64,000 nucleotides of DNA from Mugil cephalus (GCF_022458985.1 NC_061790.1:21184397-21248396); one strand, 5' to 3'; shown: positions 10,894 through 22,659, counted from the first letter of the stretch. A program made the numbers and translations. Notes: generated from the letters alone by a model not told the origin.

Positions 10894-13800
10894 ATGCCTT
10901 ACTATCAGACTTGGGAGGAGTTTGCCCGCGCAGCAGAAAAACTATACCTGACAGATCCCATGAAGGTAAAACCTATTTATTTCAGAAGTACGGTACAGGT
11001 TAGCATTCCAGCTGGGTGGCTTGTTAGCGACTTCTATGTGCTGACTGTTGGCCTCATGTTAGTGTTTCTGTTCTTTTGATTTGTAAATTAAATAATTTTT
11101 GTCCTGTTTGCAGGTGAGAGTGGTTTTAAAGTATCGACACTGCGACGGAAACCTCTGCATTAAAGTGACCGACAATGCCGTGGTAAGTCAACTGAGAAAA
11201 TTACGTTTTGTAGAAGTGTTGTTAAATCAACTATTATCTTAATAATGTTGGAATCATTTAAATGCTGTCTCTATATATTATCACTGTCAGCTATTGGGTA
11301 GCATTTTAGCTTGGCGCTATAGAAACTGAGATGACTAAATAATGACGTGTGACAGGGAAATAAATCTCAGGAAGCTGGATACGTTTTACTTGATGAAAGG
11401 ATTCATTGTCTACTTCAGAGTCCCTGCTCTCGATGGTGACAACACTGAATTTATTCAACAGAAGAAGCTGACCAAGATGAACTTTTCTTGTCGGCTGTGC
11501 TGCCCACATTCAGTCTTTGTCAATTTTATTAACACTTATTTGAACAACTGGTTGTTTTGTTAGGTCCGTGTTTCTGTTGCCTCCTGGAAATTTATCTTGT
11601 CACATAATGTTTGCCATACACAGTGTTCCCACAGTTACAACTTAGCAACTTAGTTACTTTACTAATTACTTGATTTCTAAAAGTAACTAAGTTAGATTAT
11701 ACAGTGTTTCCCCTACCATTATTAAGTCAAGTTCCATAATTTAATTTATATCACCAAATCACAACAGAAGTAATTTCTGATCATTTTCCCTATAGAACAC
11801 ATCTTGACTGCATTCTTTTAATAAATAATTAGGTTACTGATCTGATTTAAGCAAATTTATTTCATTTCATTTTCTTCATCGTCGTGTATCTCCGCTTCTC
11901 CTCTGCTCTCCATTTTATAACAGACGGAGCGCCATACCGATATACACACAAACAGGTGAACACACACCTACAGCCAGAATGTCAGAATAAAGGGAGACTA
12001 CCAAGGGTAACATGGTGGTTTCCATATGGTGGAGAGAGGAGATAACCCTAGTAGTCAGTGAGCTAACCATGTGCCTAAGTTTGCATGCTGAGGCGGTGTT
12101 AAACATGCTGCTGTTATTTGCCTGATGGACTCTTTCAATGTGTCTGTATGTTAGCGTATATGTATCAACCAACTGGTACTTAGCTGTAGTGATGTTCTCA
12201 TTCATATTTTACTTCAGTTTTCTGTAGGCCATCTGCTACCATGGAACAGTAGGCTAACCGATTTGCCTGTTATCTTTCTACTCAGGAAAATGGGAAAAAT
12301 ACTAATGTGCAGTGATTTGAATAAGCTGAATCTGATTTAACCTCATCGTTCTTAATTAGAGATTTGTGTTTTTTACTGGTATCAGTATTGGCCGATTCGT
12401 GTGTGTTCGCCGTCAGCCCTAACTTTTACTGTTGTTGTTGTTCAGTAGGAGTTTGCTAGCTGACATTTTTTCTCTCTCTGGCAAACTAAAAAAGAAAGGG
12501 TCGACCCGGGTCAACAACCCGGCAATTGACCCAGGATTTTATCGGCTTGACACATGGCTTCGATGTGAAGAGGAATGCTGCGCCGACCCAGGTTTTTCGC
12601 TCTGATGTTGATGTACCTGCCTCTTACATGCTGATTTTGGCACTCGACAGCCTGTCAGACTGTATCATTGTAGAAGATTCAGCTCAAAAACGAGTTTTGG
12701 TCTACTCCCATAAAGGCCAATCTCTGAAGGGCCGGGGATTTTTTTTTGTTCATGTTTTTTTTTTTTTTTTTTTTTCCGGCTCCAGATATCAGACACTGTG
12801 CAAGACACAGACACAAGGCACCCATGCTGTCCATTGTTTGCCTGCAGTGTACGTGATAATGTTTTTGGCATTTTCGATGTGAAAGCGGTTTAATAGTTTG
12901 TCAATCAACAACTGTCCACAGTTTAGATTGGGGCTCTTGTGTTGTTGTTAAGCTTTTGGTAGGAATATGTGTTGATGTTAAAGCCAAGACTAATGCTGCC
13001 TGTACATACTTGTCTGCGAAGGACCACAGGCCAAAGCAGACTCCAGTTGTGATGTCATTGAGAAGTAGGTGATTGAGTGTCAAGAACCTAAAAGTAATTG
13101 ACAGAATTGTCTCTCTCAAGGAGAAGCGGAATAGATTGGAGTCTGCAGGGTCTGTTCAGTCCAAAAGGAGAGACAAAGGATAGAATGATGTCTGTCAGGC
13201 AGAGTTGCCCATTTATAATGATCTTCATATCTTTAAAAATCGCCATCAGCTACAAATATCAGCTCAGAAAAATTGGCAGCACATGTCGGCCAATGCTGAT
13301 GTAAAAGAAAATCAGCACTGGTCCTAAAAATTCCATATCGGTCGATTTCTATTCTTAATGACTGTAGCTGGATGCGTGGAGTCATGGTCATTTCGAATTT
13401 GATACAGATCAGATGCCACTCTGAAATGGCCATCCCTGAGAACCTCTATAGACCCCTTCAAGGCCAACATCACTGTGACATCACAACGCTAGCTGGAGGC
13501 GAAACAGAGGGAAGCTTGAGGCCAACACTGACAGTGTCAATTGTGAAAATGTCATCTTGTTGTATTTTTGAGGCCAAAACCAAAAAATGACTTACTTCTT
13601 GTAACATTGTTGTTGTAGAGGCTTCACTTGTTAAAGACAGACCAGACTTCTTCCCCTCTGTGTTCTCATATGGGCTCGTAAACACTCACAGTGTTTACAA
13701 GCTGTGAAGGGGTCTATAGAATGATCTTAATAATGTTATTATTAATGTGTGTTTTTGACGAGTGTCATTGTACTTTTGTATTACAACCATTAATGCTTCT

Positions 13801-14061
13801 CCTTTCCAAAATGGGTGCCATTTAAAGGGTAGAACACAATCAAGGATCAATCAGTGCCATAACTATATCACTCCAAGTGGTCAATTGAAGGTAATGGCTA
13901 ATGTCTTTGCCTTCTTTTAAATGTTTTGTCTTTTCCTACAGTGTTTACAATACAAGACAGATCAGGCCCAGGATGTGAAGAAGATCGAGAAGCTGCACGG
14001 AAAACTGATGAGACTCATGGTGTCAAAAGAGACGCACAGTGGTGCCATGGAGACGGACTAA
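10894..14061 (+). CDS. srp9: Signal recognition particle 9 kDa protein
   Basis: Coding exons are 10894-10965, 11114-11182 and 13942-14061, all in phase 0, giving 86 aa, the same length as mammalian SRP9. Introns are canonical (donors GTAAAA and GTAAGT; acceptors TTGCAG and CTACAG). Exon 1 reads [19 protein letters not shown], exon 2 [17 protein letters not shown], and exon 3 [19 protein letters not shown], all closely matching vertebrate SRP9. The protein forms a heterodimer with SRP14. The dimer binds the Alu domain of 7SL RNA and slows translation elongation while nascent secretory chains are targeted to the ER. Intron 2 is about 2.8 kb and full of repeats; intron 1 is only 148 bp. The start is fixed by homology. 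Confidence 0.97.
11620..13440. repeat. Old repeats in srp9 intron 2
   Basis: The stretch contains two nearby CAGTGTT(T)CCC starts (11632 and 11703), which resemble hAT termini. A palindrome-rich GACCCGGGTCAACAACCCGG block lies at about 12500-12520. Poly-T tracts lie at 12735-12776, and a diverged GGCCAATGCTGAT repeat near 13290. None can be bounded with confidence. Confidence 0.4.
13446..13719. mobile_element. MITE with 15-bp perfect TIRs in srp9 intron 2
   Basis: CTATAGACCCCTTCA at 13446-13460 is mirrored exactly by TGAAGGGGTCTATAG at 13705-13719. The 274-bp interior has no coding potential. Flanks show no obvious target duplication, so the superfamily is not assigned. Confidence 0.65.
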
Positions 14062-15214
14062 AAAGCACTGGTCTTTTAGATCACCTGGACTGAGTTCAGT
14101 GGATATAGATTGAGATAACAGAACCATCAGAGTTATTTGGAGTCTAAGAGATGGGATTGATCTGGCTGCCTTAATTCATGTAATACTACCAGAGAGGTGA
14201 TATCTACTTATACTGTATATATTTTAGTCTCTCGTGATTTTTGATGAGTTTCTTGTGACACATTCTTAGTCAGCCTAATTTTCTTATTTTGTCAGCCTCT
14301 GTAATCATGTTCCTGATGGTAATCATTTAAGTAATGTCAGTGTAGAATAGAAATGGAAGGAAGGAAGGTTCAGACGAGCTATTTTGGACAATTTCAGCAA
14401 CTGGATTCCATTTGGTTTTCGTCACTGACTTGCGCCATGTGGTGTGGAGAAAACTCTAGTTTCTATGGATAACCCCCCACAGCTCCAAATGCCATTTAAT
14501 TTAGTGAGGATAATTGTGTTACATGTTCAGTAAATGTTTATTTACCCCAGTGTTGCATAAATCTCTTCTGTATTCATCTTAATTGTGTTTAACAGTCATC
14601 CATAAATGCATGATTTTTCTCAGCAGAATATTATGTCTTCTTTTGTTTCATATGTTAGTCTAGTATTTTTTCCCAGACCCTGCCAATCAGAAATTGCTTA
14701 AGACATTGTCTTTGATGTGAAGATAATACTTTATTCGTGGAAAAGGTCAACAGGAGAGTACAATACATAAGATGAACCTATAATTAAAGTGTAATTAGTG
14801 TTAAATTAATTAAAGAGTTGTAGGCACCACTAATAGTTTGGTCCTTTTTCCTGTTTTAGAGAAGCTGTTCCATTTAGTTTGTCACCTATGGAGGACCAAT
14901 TGAGACATAATAAATAAATACCGAAATACCTGACAGAAAATGAAATAAATAAATAAATACTTAAATATATGCCAGAAATACTATTTATTTATTCATCCAT
15001 TTATTTATATATTTATGTATTTATTTATTGACGCACGCACTTCAGCATGCATGAAATGATGAAATGTTATTCAAATGGAAGGGCTGTCCACAATGGCTGA
15101 GCGTTCTCTGATTGGTTGATCGATCCATGAGTGCACGGATCGACAGCACATGCCCTTTCACAGCCAGCCCCGTAGTTTGAAATGGAACGAATACAGGCTG
15201 GAGCCGAGGCTATG
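14062..15214. other. srp9 3' UTR and downstream flank
   Basis: The srp9 3' UTR starts here; no single poly-A signal stands out. AAAT/ATTT simple repeats in opposite orientations at about 14905-15030 could pair as a hairpin. No other gene was seen. Confidence 0.45.
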
Positions 15215-15221
15215 GTGGCCC

Positions 15222-15452
15222 TGAAAACACAACAACGAAAGAGAAAACAAAGAGAAAACACAATGGCAAATCAGAAAACACAACGACCAAAAGAGAAAAC
15301 AACACAAAAAGAAAACACATTGGCAAAAGAAAACAAAAAGAGAAAACACAACATGAAAAGAGAAAACAACGGCAAATCAGAAAACAACACAAAAACAAAA
15401 CATCGACAAATCAGAAAACCAAAGGACAAATTACTAAACACAACAACAAAAT
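15222..15452. repeat. AAAACACAAC-type degenerate tandem array (left arm)
   Basis: The array is built from GAAAACACAAC, GGCAAATCAGAAAACAC and AAAAGAGAAAAC blocks spaced irregularly about every 18-36 bp. It is strongly A-rich on the plus strand. Open frames here arise from base composition only. Confidence 0.8.
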
Positions 15453-16020
15453 GGATATGGATAGAGCTGCAGAAGTTGTGTTTTTCTTCGACTTTCTTGC
15501 CACAATTTTGGCAGTACATCGCAGCTTGCTTCTCTGTGCTCATATGTCTGTGCTCCCACTTGTCTGGCTACAGCAGTTGTTTTTCCGGTTCAAAGGACGA
15601 CTAGTTCTTTTGTCCAATCGGTGACGATTGATGTCACCTGAGGGTACTTACCTTTTCCAGTTTGGTTACAGTTTTTTACAATTGTTGACGCACTAAAATG
15701 ACATCCATAGCACAATTATATTAACTGACACACAGAGAGCAAAACCTCCTCTTAAGTCTCCAAAAGTCTAAATACATTTTCTACTTTACACACATTTTGC
15801 AATTCAAAATGGCACTTTTTAAATGAACTGAACACGGTTCTCTGCATAAGACAGAGACAACAATCTGACATAAAGTCACATCTTTGCAATTTCAAAACAC
15901 TGCCATTCAAAATGACACTACATGAGCTAATTGGCCAATATATGTTCCAACTGGCCAAACACTTGAATGCATAATTGTTAACACTTCAATCAGGAAATAA
16001 GCACTGTAAAAAGACCACAG

Positions 16021-17453
16021 GTGAGCACCTCTTTCTTTTACAACAACAATGGAAGACGTTGCAGAGAGAGGAAGAGGAAGAGGGAGTATGAGAATGAGAG
16101 GGGGGTGGGGGCGGTGGGGCTGGTAGCTGGTAGAGGAGTTCATGGCCAAACACGACAACAACTTTCAAATGAAATCAGAGCAACCTTAGTTGATCATGTC
16201 ATCAACCATGGGCTGACAATGCAAGAAGCTGGACAGAGAGTGCAGCCCAACTTGAGTCATTTTACCGTTGCCTACAGACTGTTGACTCAGTAGGTAGAGC
16301 GGGTTGTCCATGAAACGGTTCGATCCCCCGATTGTGTCATATTCCGAAGTGTCCTTGAGCAAGACACTGAACCCCCATTTGCTCCCAGTGCAACTGGCAC
16401 TGGTGTGTGAATGTGTGTGTGCTTGTGTGAGCGAACGGGTGAGATTGGAGCACAGGTATGTAACCAAAATGTCTTTCACACTATGTAGTACATCCCATGT
16501 CATAGTGTATCAGTTGGGTGACACCTGTTTACTTCATGAATGACTGATGTCATACACTAACTGTACAAGTTTCCTGTACAATTTACACGAGCTGCTAAAT
16601 ATCTATAGGCTGCATTGTCCAAACCCTATATATTGTTTTTTGTTGTGGTTGTTGTTGTTTTTCTAAAGGACAATTTTGGTGGACGAAGGGGCCAAGTGTT
16701 CACCGGGGTACAGGAAGCTGCCACCGTAAACTTGATTTTAGAAAATAATGAAATCAGATTATGTGAAATTCAAAGCCACATCATCCAAGACAACACCATA
16801 TTCAACAGTCAACAAGTCAGTCTGTCCACACTGGCTCGCATTCTCAAGCGAAACCAAATCAGACGGAAACAACTTCATAAGGTGCTTTTTGTGAGAAGCT
16901 CTCAAAGAAACAAAGAGCTCAGATGTGCATATGTGGATGTAAGTACAATATTGACTGCTGTACACTACACGCAACATGTTTTCCAGTGTGCTGGATAACA
17001 CCATATTGACTTTTTGTTCTTTGTTTTCAGGGAGTACTGGAAATGGATGCTCATGCAATCCCACATGGGTTCATCTTCATAGATGAGACTGGCTTCAACC
17101 TAGCTAAGACCAGAAGAAGGGGAAGAAACATCACTGGCCACAGAGCCATTATAGATGTTCTTGGACGACCTGGTGGGAACCATGCCAACCAAGTCCATAT
17201 TGTCACATTTCTGGACAGACTCCACAACATTCTCATACCACCACAGTGTATGAATGATGCAGACCATCAAAGAAACCGGTACGTTGTAGTATGGGACAAC
17301 GTGAGCTTTTATCGTGCAACCCCAGTCCAAAATTGGTTTGCTGACCACCCACTGTTTCTTGTGCAATACCTCCAACCATACTCACCATTTCTGAACCCTA
17401 TAGAAGAGTTCTTTTCGGCATGCAGGAGTGCAGGCTATGGAAGAGGCATGTGA
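16021..17453 (+). pseudogene. IS630-like DDE transposase, spliced and interrupted
   Basis: The N-terminal piece (about 16050-16280) is basic and then shows an HTH-like segment (LSNEIRATLVDHVINHG and MQEAGQRV). The chain resumes at 16669 with FGGRRGQVFTGVQE, continues through a second HTH-like region (LSTLARILKRNQIRRKQL), and reaches the catalytic core: FIDETGFNLAKTRRRGRN (first D), VVVWDNVSFYRA (second D) and FLNPIEEFF (final E). A GT-AG intron of 92 bp (16939-17030) cleanly joins YVD to GVLEMDAHAIPHG. The 16284-16452 SINE separates the N-terminus. After NPIEEFFSACR the frame shifts or stops early (17453), so the copy is inactive. Confidence 0.75.
16284..16452 (+). mobile_element. tRNA-headed SINE
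   Basis: It starts GACTCAGTAGGTAGAGCGGG (A-box-like), and GGTTCGATCCCCC supplies a B-box. The tail region AGTGTCCTTGAGCAAGACAC is shared by a common teleost SINE. It is inserted in the transposase region. It is not a functional tRNA gene: the second half does not fold as an acceptor stem. Confidence 0.7.
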
Positions 17454-18098
17454 TGAAATTGATGTGGGTGCTATTTAGGGATGGATAAGGCACTCAAGGC
17501 GCTTCTTCCCTTGATGTCTGGCAAGTTAAGATATTGCCCATGATGTGAACGAGGCGTTGTGGCCAGACCCAGCTCTGCAGGAAGATGCTGCCTAATTATT
17601 TTTGTTGCCTGTATTTTTTTCTGCAATTTTCTTTTTTCAATTTACCTTTTTTTGTGTGAGCATATTTTTGTTCATTCCAATTTAAATGTATCTGCTATGC
17701 ATATGTTGCACTGTCCTGTTTGGGGAAAAATAAAATGTTTCAACAGCATGTGTGTATCTGCAAATATTTCTGTGCATGTGAACAATCTGAAGAATTTTCT
17801 ATAAGTTAACTATTTTAGTATTATAGCAAACATACTACAAATGAGAGTGCTTTACATTATGCCCAACAGTGTGAAGTTGCTTGGACAAAAATCTGGTAAT
17901 ATGCATGACGTGTGTGCCACTTGGTGCAAAAGTTTGATTTTGACAATGCTATATGCAGTTTTGGTTGCAGCGCTTCATTTTGCAGGCTATATAAGGTATT
18001 TTGCAGTTTGGGTGTGTGGTTTTGTGAATTGTGTTAAGTATTTTGATAAAACCACACTAGTTTGCAAAATTGTGTTTTAGCAATTGGAAAAAACTGTA

Positions 18099-18262
18099 AT
18101 GCCGTTTTTTGTTTTGTTCTGTTTAGCAATTTGTCGTTGTGTTTTCTCTTTTTGTGTTGTTTTCTCTTTTGCTGTTGTGAATTCTGATTTACTGTCGTTT
18201 TCGGATTTGCAGTTGTGTTTTGTCTTTTGCTGTTGTGTTTTCTAAATGGGTGCTGTGATTTG
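18099..18262. repeat. AAAACACAAC-type array (right arm, inverted)
   Basis: GTTGTGTTTTCTCTTTT blocks are the reverse complement of the left-arm repeats and form the opposite arm of the 15215-18276 element. Confidence 0.75.
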
Positions 18263-18276
18263 CATCTCAGGGCTAC

Positions 18277-19940
18277 CGTACGAGGCGCTTAGCTGATGTG
18301 TCATAAAGTAACACTGCCTTTTGCAGTGGGCCCTGTCTAGTAGCCTGTTGCATTTAGTGTCGTACACCGGCACAACCATCGACCCTCGGATATTTGGAGG
18401 AAGTGGTACATCGCTTGACCGTGTCTGTCACACGGTCAGAAGCCCCGGAACGGAGGGCCAACGCTTGTGTCGGTGTACGACGCTAAGGTCCTCAGCCTCC
18501 TGCTTCAAAGTCATCTACATTGGCTCCTATAGACATAATAAAGAGTAGACATTGACTGCTACCACCTGTGGGAGCTGACTGTACATATGTATATATATGA
18601 ATATACGTTTAAGCTGACGAGCAGTGTCGCAGCCATCAGCTCCATTCACTCACCACTTTAACAGGAATTAATGTGACCAGAACTCACAGGATCGTCAAAC
18701 TTGTGTTATAGTCATGTGACTATTACACAGGATGATTAGTTACATTGAGAACTAGTACTTTGTACACAGACAGCAGGCTTAACAGTAATATAATAATATT
18801 TTCAGTCTGTATCCATCACTACATTATGTTTGTAGTGTATCACATAACACACGCATACAAAGAAACTACTATTCTGTTCTTTTACTTAATTAAAAATAAA
18901 AGAAAATATAGCTGATTCTCTGAATATAATTGTATAAACTTTCCAACTAGCATGGTCCATATAAACACAGCTCATATTATCACTATAACATATAACAAGG
19001 ATATTTGAAATATGCTGCCTAATTGAATGTGTAAAATACATCTGTAACATTAAGTTATTCACACCAATATACAATATATACACAGACATACAACAATATA
19101 TAATGCATATATAGACTTGCAATGTTATCTGTAACAAACTAAAACATATATATATATTAATATGCAATATATATTCTATCTACATCCTATCTTTCTTACT
19201 TTATCTTGTCTAATCAGTCTTATTCATTTTATGTAACCTAATAAACCTTATCTAACCTATTTTATCTATTCCTTGGTGAAAGGGTTTGAACCCATTAAAC
19301 CATTGAAAGAGGATAGTTTTGAATAACATATTATATTTTACTGCCACTCTGTAATGTAATGATGATGTGGTGAAGCCTTATTTTAAAGAACATGGACATA
19401 ACCAGTGACAACAAGTTTGAATGATAGTTATCAATGGAACGGTGTCTCCTCAATGTCACTGAGCAAGAACATCCTCGGTGCCTCAGAGCTGAAATGTTGT
19501 CAAAGGACAGAGGACATGTCCACTGCAGACAGGGACACAGTGTCGTCCTGTGCCGCCATGTTGTCTGACTACATCAGACGGTGGAAGATGGACTGGAACT
19601 GGTGTGCAGATTGATTATTGTTCCATTCCCTTTGTACGGAAAACACATACAAAACATACAGCACATAAAAAGTATTAAATATATTTGTAGAATTCATTGT
19701 AATTAGAAAAGCATGAATCCTACCCGAGGCTTTGATTGAATTCAGCAGAAGCTCCAAATGATCCTGGCTGCACCTGTATCATATAGCATAGCATATTTAC
19801 TCTGAACCAACAAAAACACATAATGTTATAGTATATGAAAGTAGGTTGAGTGGGCATGTGACATGAGAAATATTTTACTAGTTAGAGATGGATACAGTCG
19901 TTCTGTCTGTGCCACCCTGTATAAAATACTCTAGTCAATT
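18277..19940. other. Unassigned AT-rich DNA
   Basis: TATA-rich simple sequence (18580-18610 and 19060-19170) and no recognised gene. A GC-richer open segment at 19405-19614 ends before AT-rich DNA, but it matches no protein I know. Confidence 0.4.
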
Positions 19941-20155
19941 CATCTCATCTCATCTCATCTCATCTCATCTTCCATACCGCTTAATCTTGCACGAGGGTCG
20001 CGGGGGTTGCTAGAGCCTATTCCAGCTGGCATCGGGCAAGGGGCGGGGTACACCCTGGGGCTAACCATTCACACTCACATGCAGCTGGACTCGAACCCAG
20101 ACCTACGTGCTGGGAGGCATCAGCACTAACCACCGAGCCACTGTGCCACCCCAAT
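19941..20155 (-). repeat. Teleost GGCGGCACAGTGG dispersed repeat, with (CATCT)n
   Basis: Read on the minus strand it begins GGGGTGGCACAGTGGCTCGG and ends in (AGATG)n (19941-19970). Related copies lie at 28998, 34246, 43650 and 50890. The head is SINE-like, but the class is not certain. Confidence 0.65.
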
Positions 20156-20659
20156 AAAATAATAATAAATTAAAAATAAATTAAACAACACTCATTTCTA
20201 AACCTTTCTACTTTTTCATCAGGCTCTGCATGTTTCCCAACTTCTGAGTTTTTGAAAGCTGAAATGTTCCTTTGTTAAGGTAGACCCAGAAGACACCACA
20301 TAATGTAGCTGCTGTTTCGCACATTTTGTAAGGCAAACATACTTTCAATATGAGGCCAAGGGTGTTCCTCCTTGTCTGTGTCTGCATTGCCGACCGTTGA
20401 TTTTGACATTTTTCATCCGTTTCTCTTTTTTGTTTACTAGCACTGTAAATTGTAAAACTAACCCGCAACCCATCCCACTGAGATTGAGCATCCTGGATTA
20501 ATTTATTCATGATCTGGTTGCACGAAAGCAGGATAGGGCAAAGTGGGATATGTTTTGACATAAGTTACCATGGAGATTTATCCTGTGGAGTTAGCCTGCT
20601 CCTGACCAGGCTAACTTACAGGATCTATTTAATCTCATCTATTATCTCAGTCAGCAGTC

Positions 20660-21160
20660 ACCACAAATGGAAACCAATGTTACTTAGCACAACTCTAAAT
20701 CTAGTTGCTCCCCTGAAAAAGAAGGTGATAAAGTTTAGAGTGTAGCTCCATGGTATAATTCATAGTTACATAGTTCAAAGCAGGCAGTTCGAAAGCTGGA
20801 AAGAATTTGGCATTCCACTAATTCTGAAGAAGCTCACATACCCCAGAAAGATAGTTTAACAACTTATAAAAAAAAAGAACAGCATATTATTCTTCATTTA
20901 TAGAAGAAAACAAGAACAACCACAGATTTCTTTTCAGCATTGTAGGCTAAGAGTTACAGCTCTGTTGAGCCATCTATTCCCTCCTCCCTCAGCAGTAATG
21001 CCTTCATGAGCTTCTTTACTGATAGAATTGTTGGCATTAGAGATAAAATTCATAGCACACTTCCAGCTGTCAAATGTGTAAGTACAGTGCCACCAGAAAC
21101 CTCTGTAGGACCTAGACTAGATTTAGAGTTGCTTTTGTGGACATGGTCGCCTGCAGGGTT
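20660..21160 (+). mobile_element. L2-type LINE fragment
   Basis: Broken frames read LNLVAPLKKKVIKF (20691-20732), then VTALLSHLFPPSSAVM, then SFFTDRIVGIRDKI (21009-21050). These match the linker between endonuclease and RT domains of L2/CR1-like LINEs. The fragment is decayed, with many stops. Confidence 0.55.
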
Positions 21161-21262
21161 ACCGGGGGTCCCCAGTATTTATTTTACTGGTAACGCACTG
21201 CGGTCGCCCGGTGGCCTGCAGGGTTACCGGTGAACCGGTGGACCGGTAACCTTGCAGGCGAC
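21146..21262. repeat. Direct and inverted CCTGCAGGGTTACCGG repeats
   Basis: GTCGCCTGCAGGGTTACCGG (21146-21165) recurs directly as GGCCTGCAGGGTTACCGG (21213-21230). It recurs inverted as CCGGTAACCTTGCAGGCGAC (21243-21262). The outer pair can form a cruciform with a roughly 20-bp stem. Confidence 0.7.
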
Positions 21263-21639
21263 GGGTCTAGCCATCTCCCCCTCCACGACTTCCAGCAATT
21301 AGCCTAGCTCGGCAGCCTGAGCTAACTCCAGCAGCTTCCTCCAAGTCCGCCTGGTTCTTTATCCGGCAAAGATGCAATTTCTTGCATACTCTTTTTGAAG
21401 ACCTGATATAATGATGCGATGCTGATGTGCCAAAAGATTAAGTATCTCTTTGTTTGTGAAACCTATTCTGAAGTACAACGTCACGAAATGCTCCACATCC
21501 CTCATTTTAACTCTGAAACAACAATTTTTCTCGTAAATGTACGACTTAATCTAGAAGCATGTGATTTTTTTAATGTGGCCCTAATCCTCCGTCGTAATTT
21601 CGATATTTATTTATTTATTTATTTTGTCTGAATTGGTCT

Positions 21640-21915
21640 TCCATAGTCGCCGGACCGTACACAAAATACTACGTGTCCCGCAATCCTCCTGTCCTCGCAT
21701 GCGTTCAGTTGGTTTATCCTCGCCCCTTTTTGCTTTCACGAGAACGTAGCCGAACGTTACAGCTTGTGGAAGCATTTTTTCCTCCAGCTGGTCATTGAGG
21801 ACTGTATTTAATTTTACGGAGACTGAAAAAAGACACTGTGGAAAGGAACACAGTTTAAGGACACTGGACGAGTCTCCTGTCCTGAACCTTCCGCCTCGCA
21901 GTGGTACAACCACAG
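21640..21915 (+). promoter_or_regulatory. Candidate promoter with 5' UTR exon
   Basis: ACTACGTGTCCCG (21668-21680) fits the conserved vertebrate core-promoter motif ACTAYRNNNCCCR. It is followed by CpG-containing sequence with no TATA box and a clean splice donor (CACAG/GTAAAC) after 21915. The next plus-strand coding exon is ephx1 exon 1 at 31296, which has an acceptor but no obvious local promoter. This may therefore be a remote ephx1 5' exon. Inference; it could also start a non-coding RNA. Confidence 0.35.
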
Positions 21916-22659
21916 GTAAACGTTAATCTGCATTACCTTTATTAGATTGGGTGCTCAAGAAAAAGTTGGACTCTGTCGTAGTGACTAATTTATTTGCGGC
22001 AGTGTATTTAAAATAATAATTGCTTGGTTTCTGCTAGTATTTTGTAGCTTGTTGAAATGTTCTGTTTTGCTAGGTAGAAGGATCCTCAGCTTGTTCTAGC
22101 AAACCTATCTGTAACGGGACAGATTCCGTTGACAGGTTGCTGGCGTCAATTTCCAGACTTTTCTGTTAGTGACTTGTGACTGCCATTAAAGAGTATGTGC
22201 TGCTGGTTGGTAGACACACCAAGCTTTGTCACATAGCTGCCAGGAGCTGTTATTACTAGGAGCCCCTGCTAATCCTGTTAGCTGGACACCAACACAAGAA
22301 CACTTTTGTTTGAGTGCCCCCACGTTTTTCTCTAAGCCAGTGGACATGGGCATGTTTCTATGCTCAGACCACCACTGAAAAGACCAAATCAGACATCATG
22401 TGCTCATTCTGTCGTGTTACACCAGTGGAGGTAACATGTTCAGACTGATGTAAACCTATATTTAAACGTATTTTGGATAACGTTATAAAAACTACGAGGA
22501 TAAAAGGACAAAACAAAACTCATAAGTTGCTCTGCCTCAATAACAACCACCAACTGCTAACCTCTCTTCCACTTCCGCTTCTTCCTGTTGCCCAACAAAT
22601 AATAATATACAACGTCAACATACCTACGTTGTGAGGTTATCCAGAATCACTATATCAGA
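21916..22659. other. Unassigned DNA
   Basis: No gene or bounded repeat recognised. Confidence 0.4.

Larger units (their letters stand above)
15669..18096 (+). mobile_element. IS630/Tc1-mariner-superfamily transposon
   Basis: The termini are CAGTTTTTTACAATTG (15669-15684) and its near inverse CAATTGGAAAAAACTG (18081-18096). Both are flanked by TA (15667-15668 and 18097-18098), the target duplication of the Tc1/mariner/IS630 superfamily. The element is 2.4 kb and encodes a DDE transposase relic (16021-17453). A tRNA-headed SINE has landed inside it. Confidence 0.8.
15215..18276. mobile_element. Element with AAAACACAAC-rich inverted arms, split by an IS630-like transposon
   Basis: The left end reads GTGGCCCTGAAAACACAAC and the right end, on the other strand, GTAGCCCTGAGATGCAAATC. 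Both lead into long runs of AAAACACAAC and AAAAGAGAAAAC motifs (15222-15452 and 18099-18262, opposite orientation). The two arms are related inverted repeats. The IS630-like element at 15669-18096 sits between them, so the outer unit looks like an older repeat-armed element that received it. Exact ends are approximate. Confidence 0.6.

Noticed and set aside
15067..15604. Multiple ORFs on both strands
   Set aside because: They are produced by the AAAACACAAC array and show only compositional Lys/Asn/Thr or Phe/Cys/Val runs.
16284..16452. Possible tRNA gene (A- and B-box-like sequences)
   Set aside because: The match continues into a SINE body and no acceptor stem closes, so it is a tRNA-headed SINE.
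19405..19614. 69-codon open frame in GC-richer DNA
   Set aside because: No recognised domain, no clear splice sites on both sides, and no neighbouring exon.
20208..20561. 117-codon minus-strand ORF
   Set aside because: No domain recognised; it overlaps sequence leading into a plus-strand L2 fragment.
21611..21913. 100-codon minus-strand ORF
   Set aside because: It overlaps the candidate plus-strand 5' exon and has no protein-family signal.
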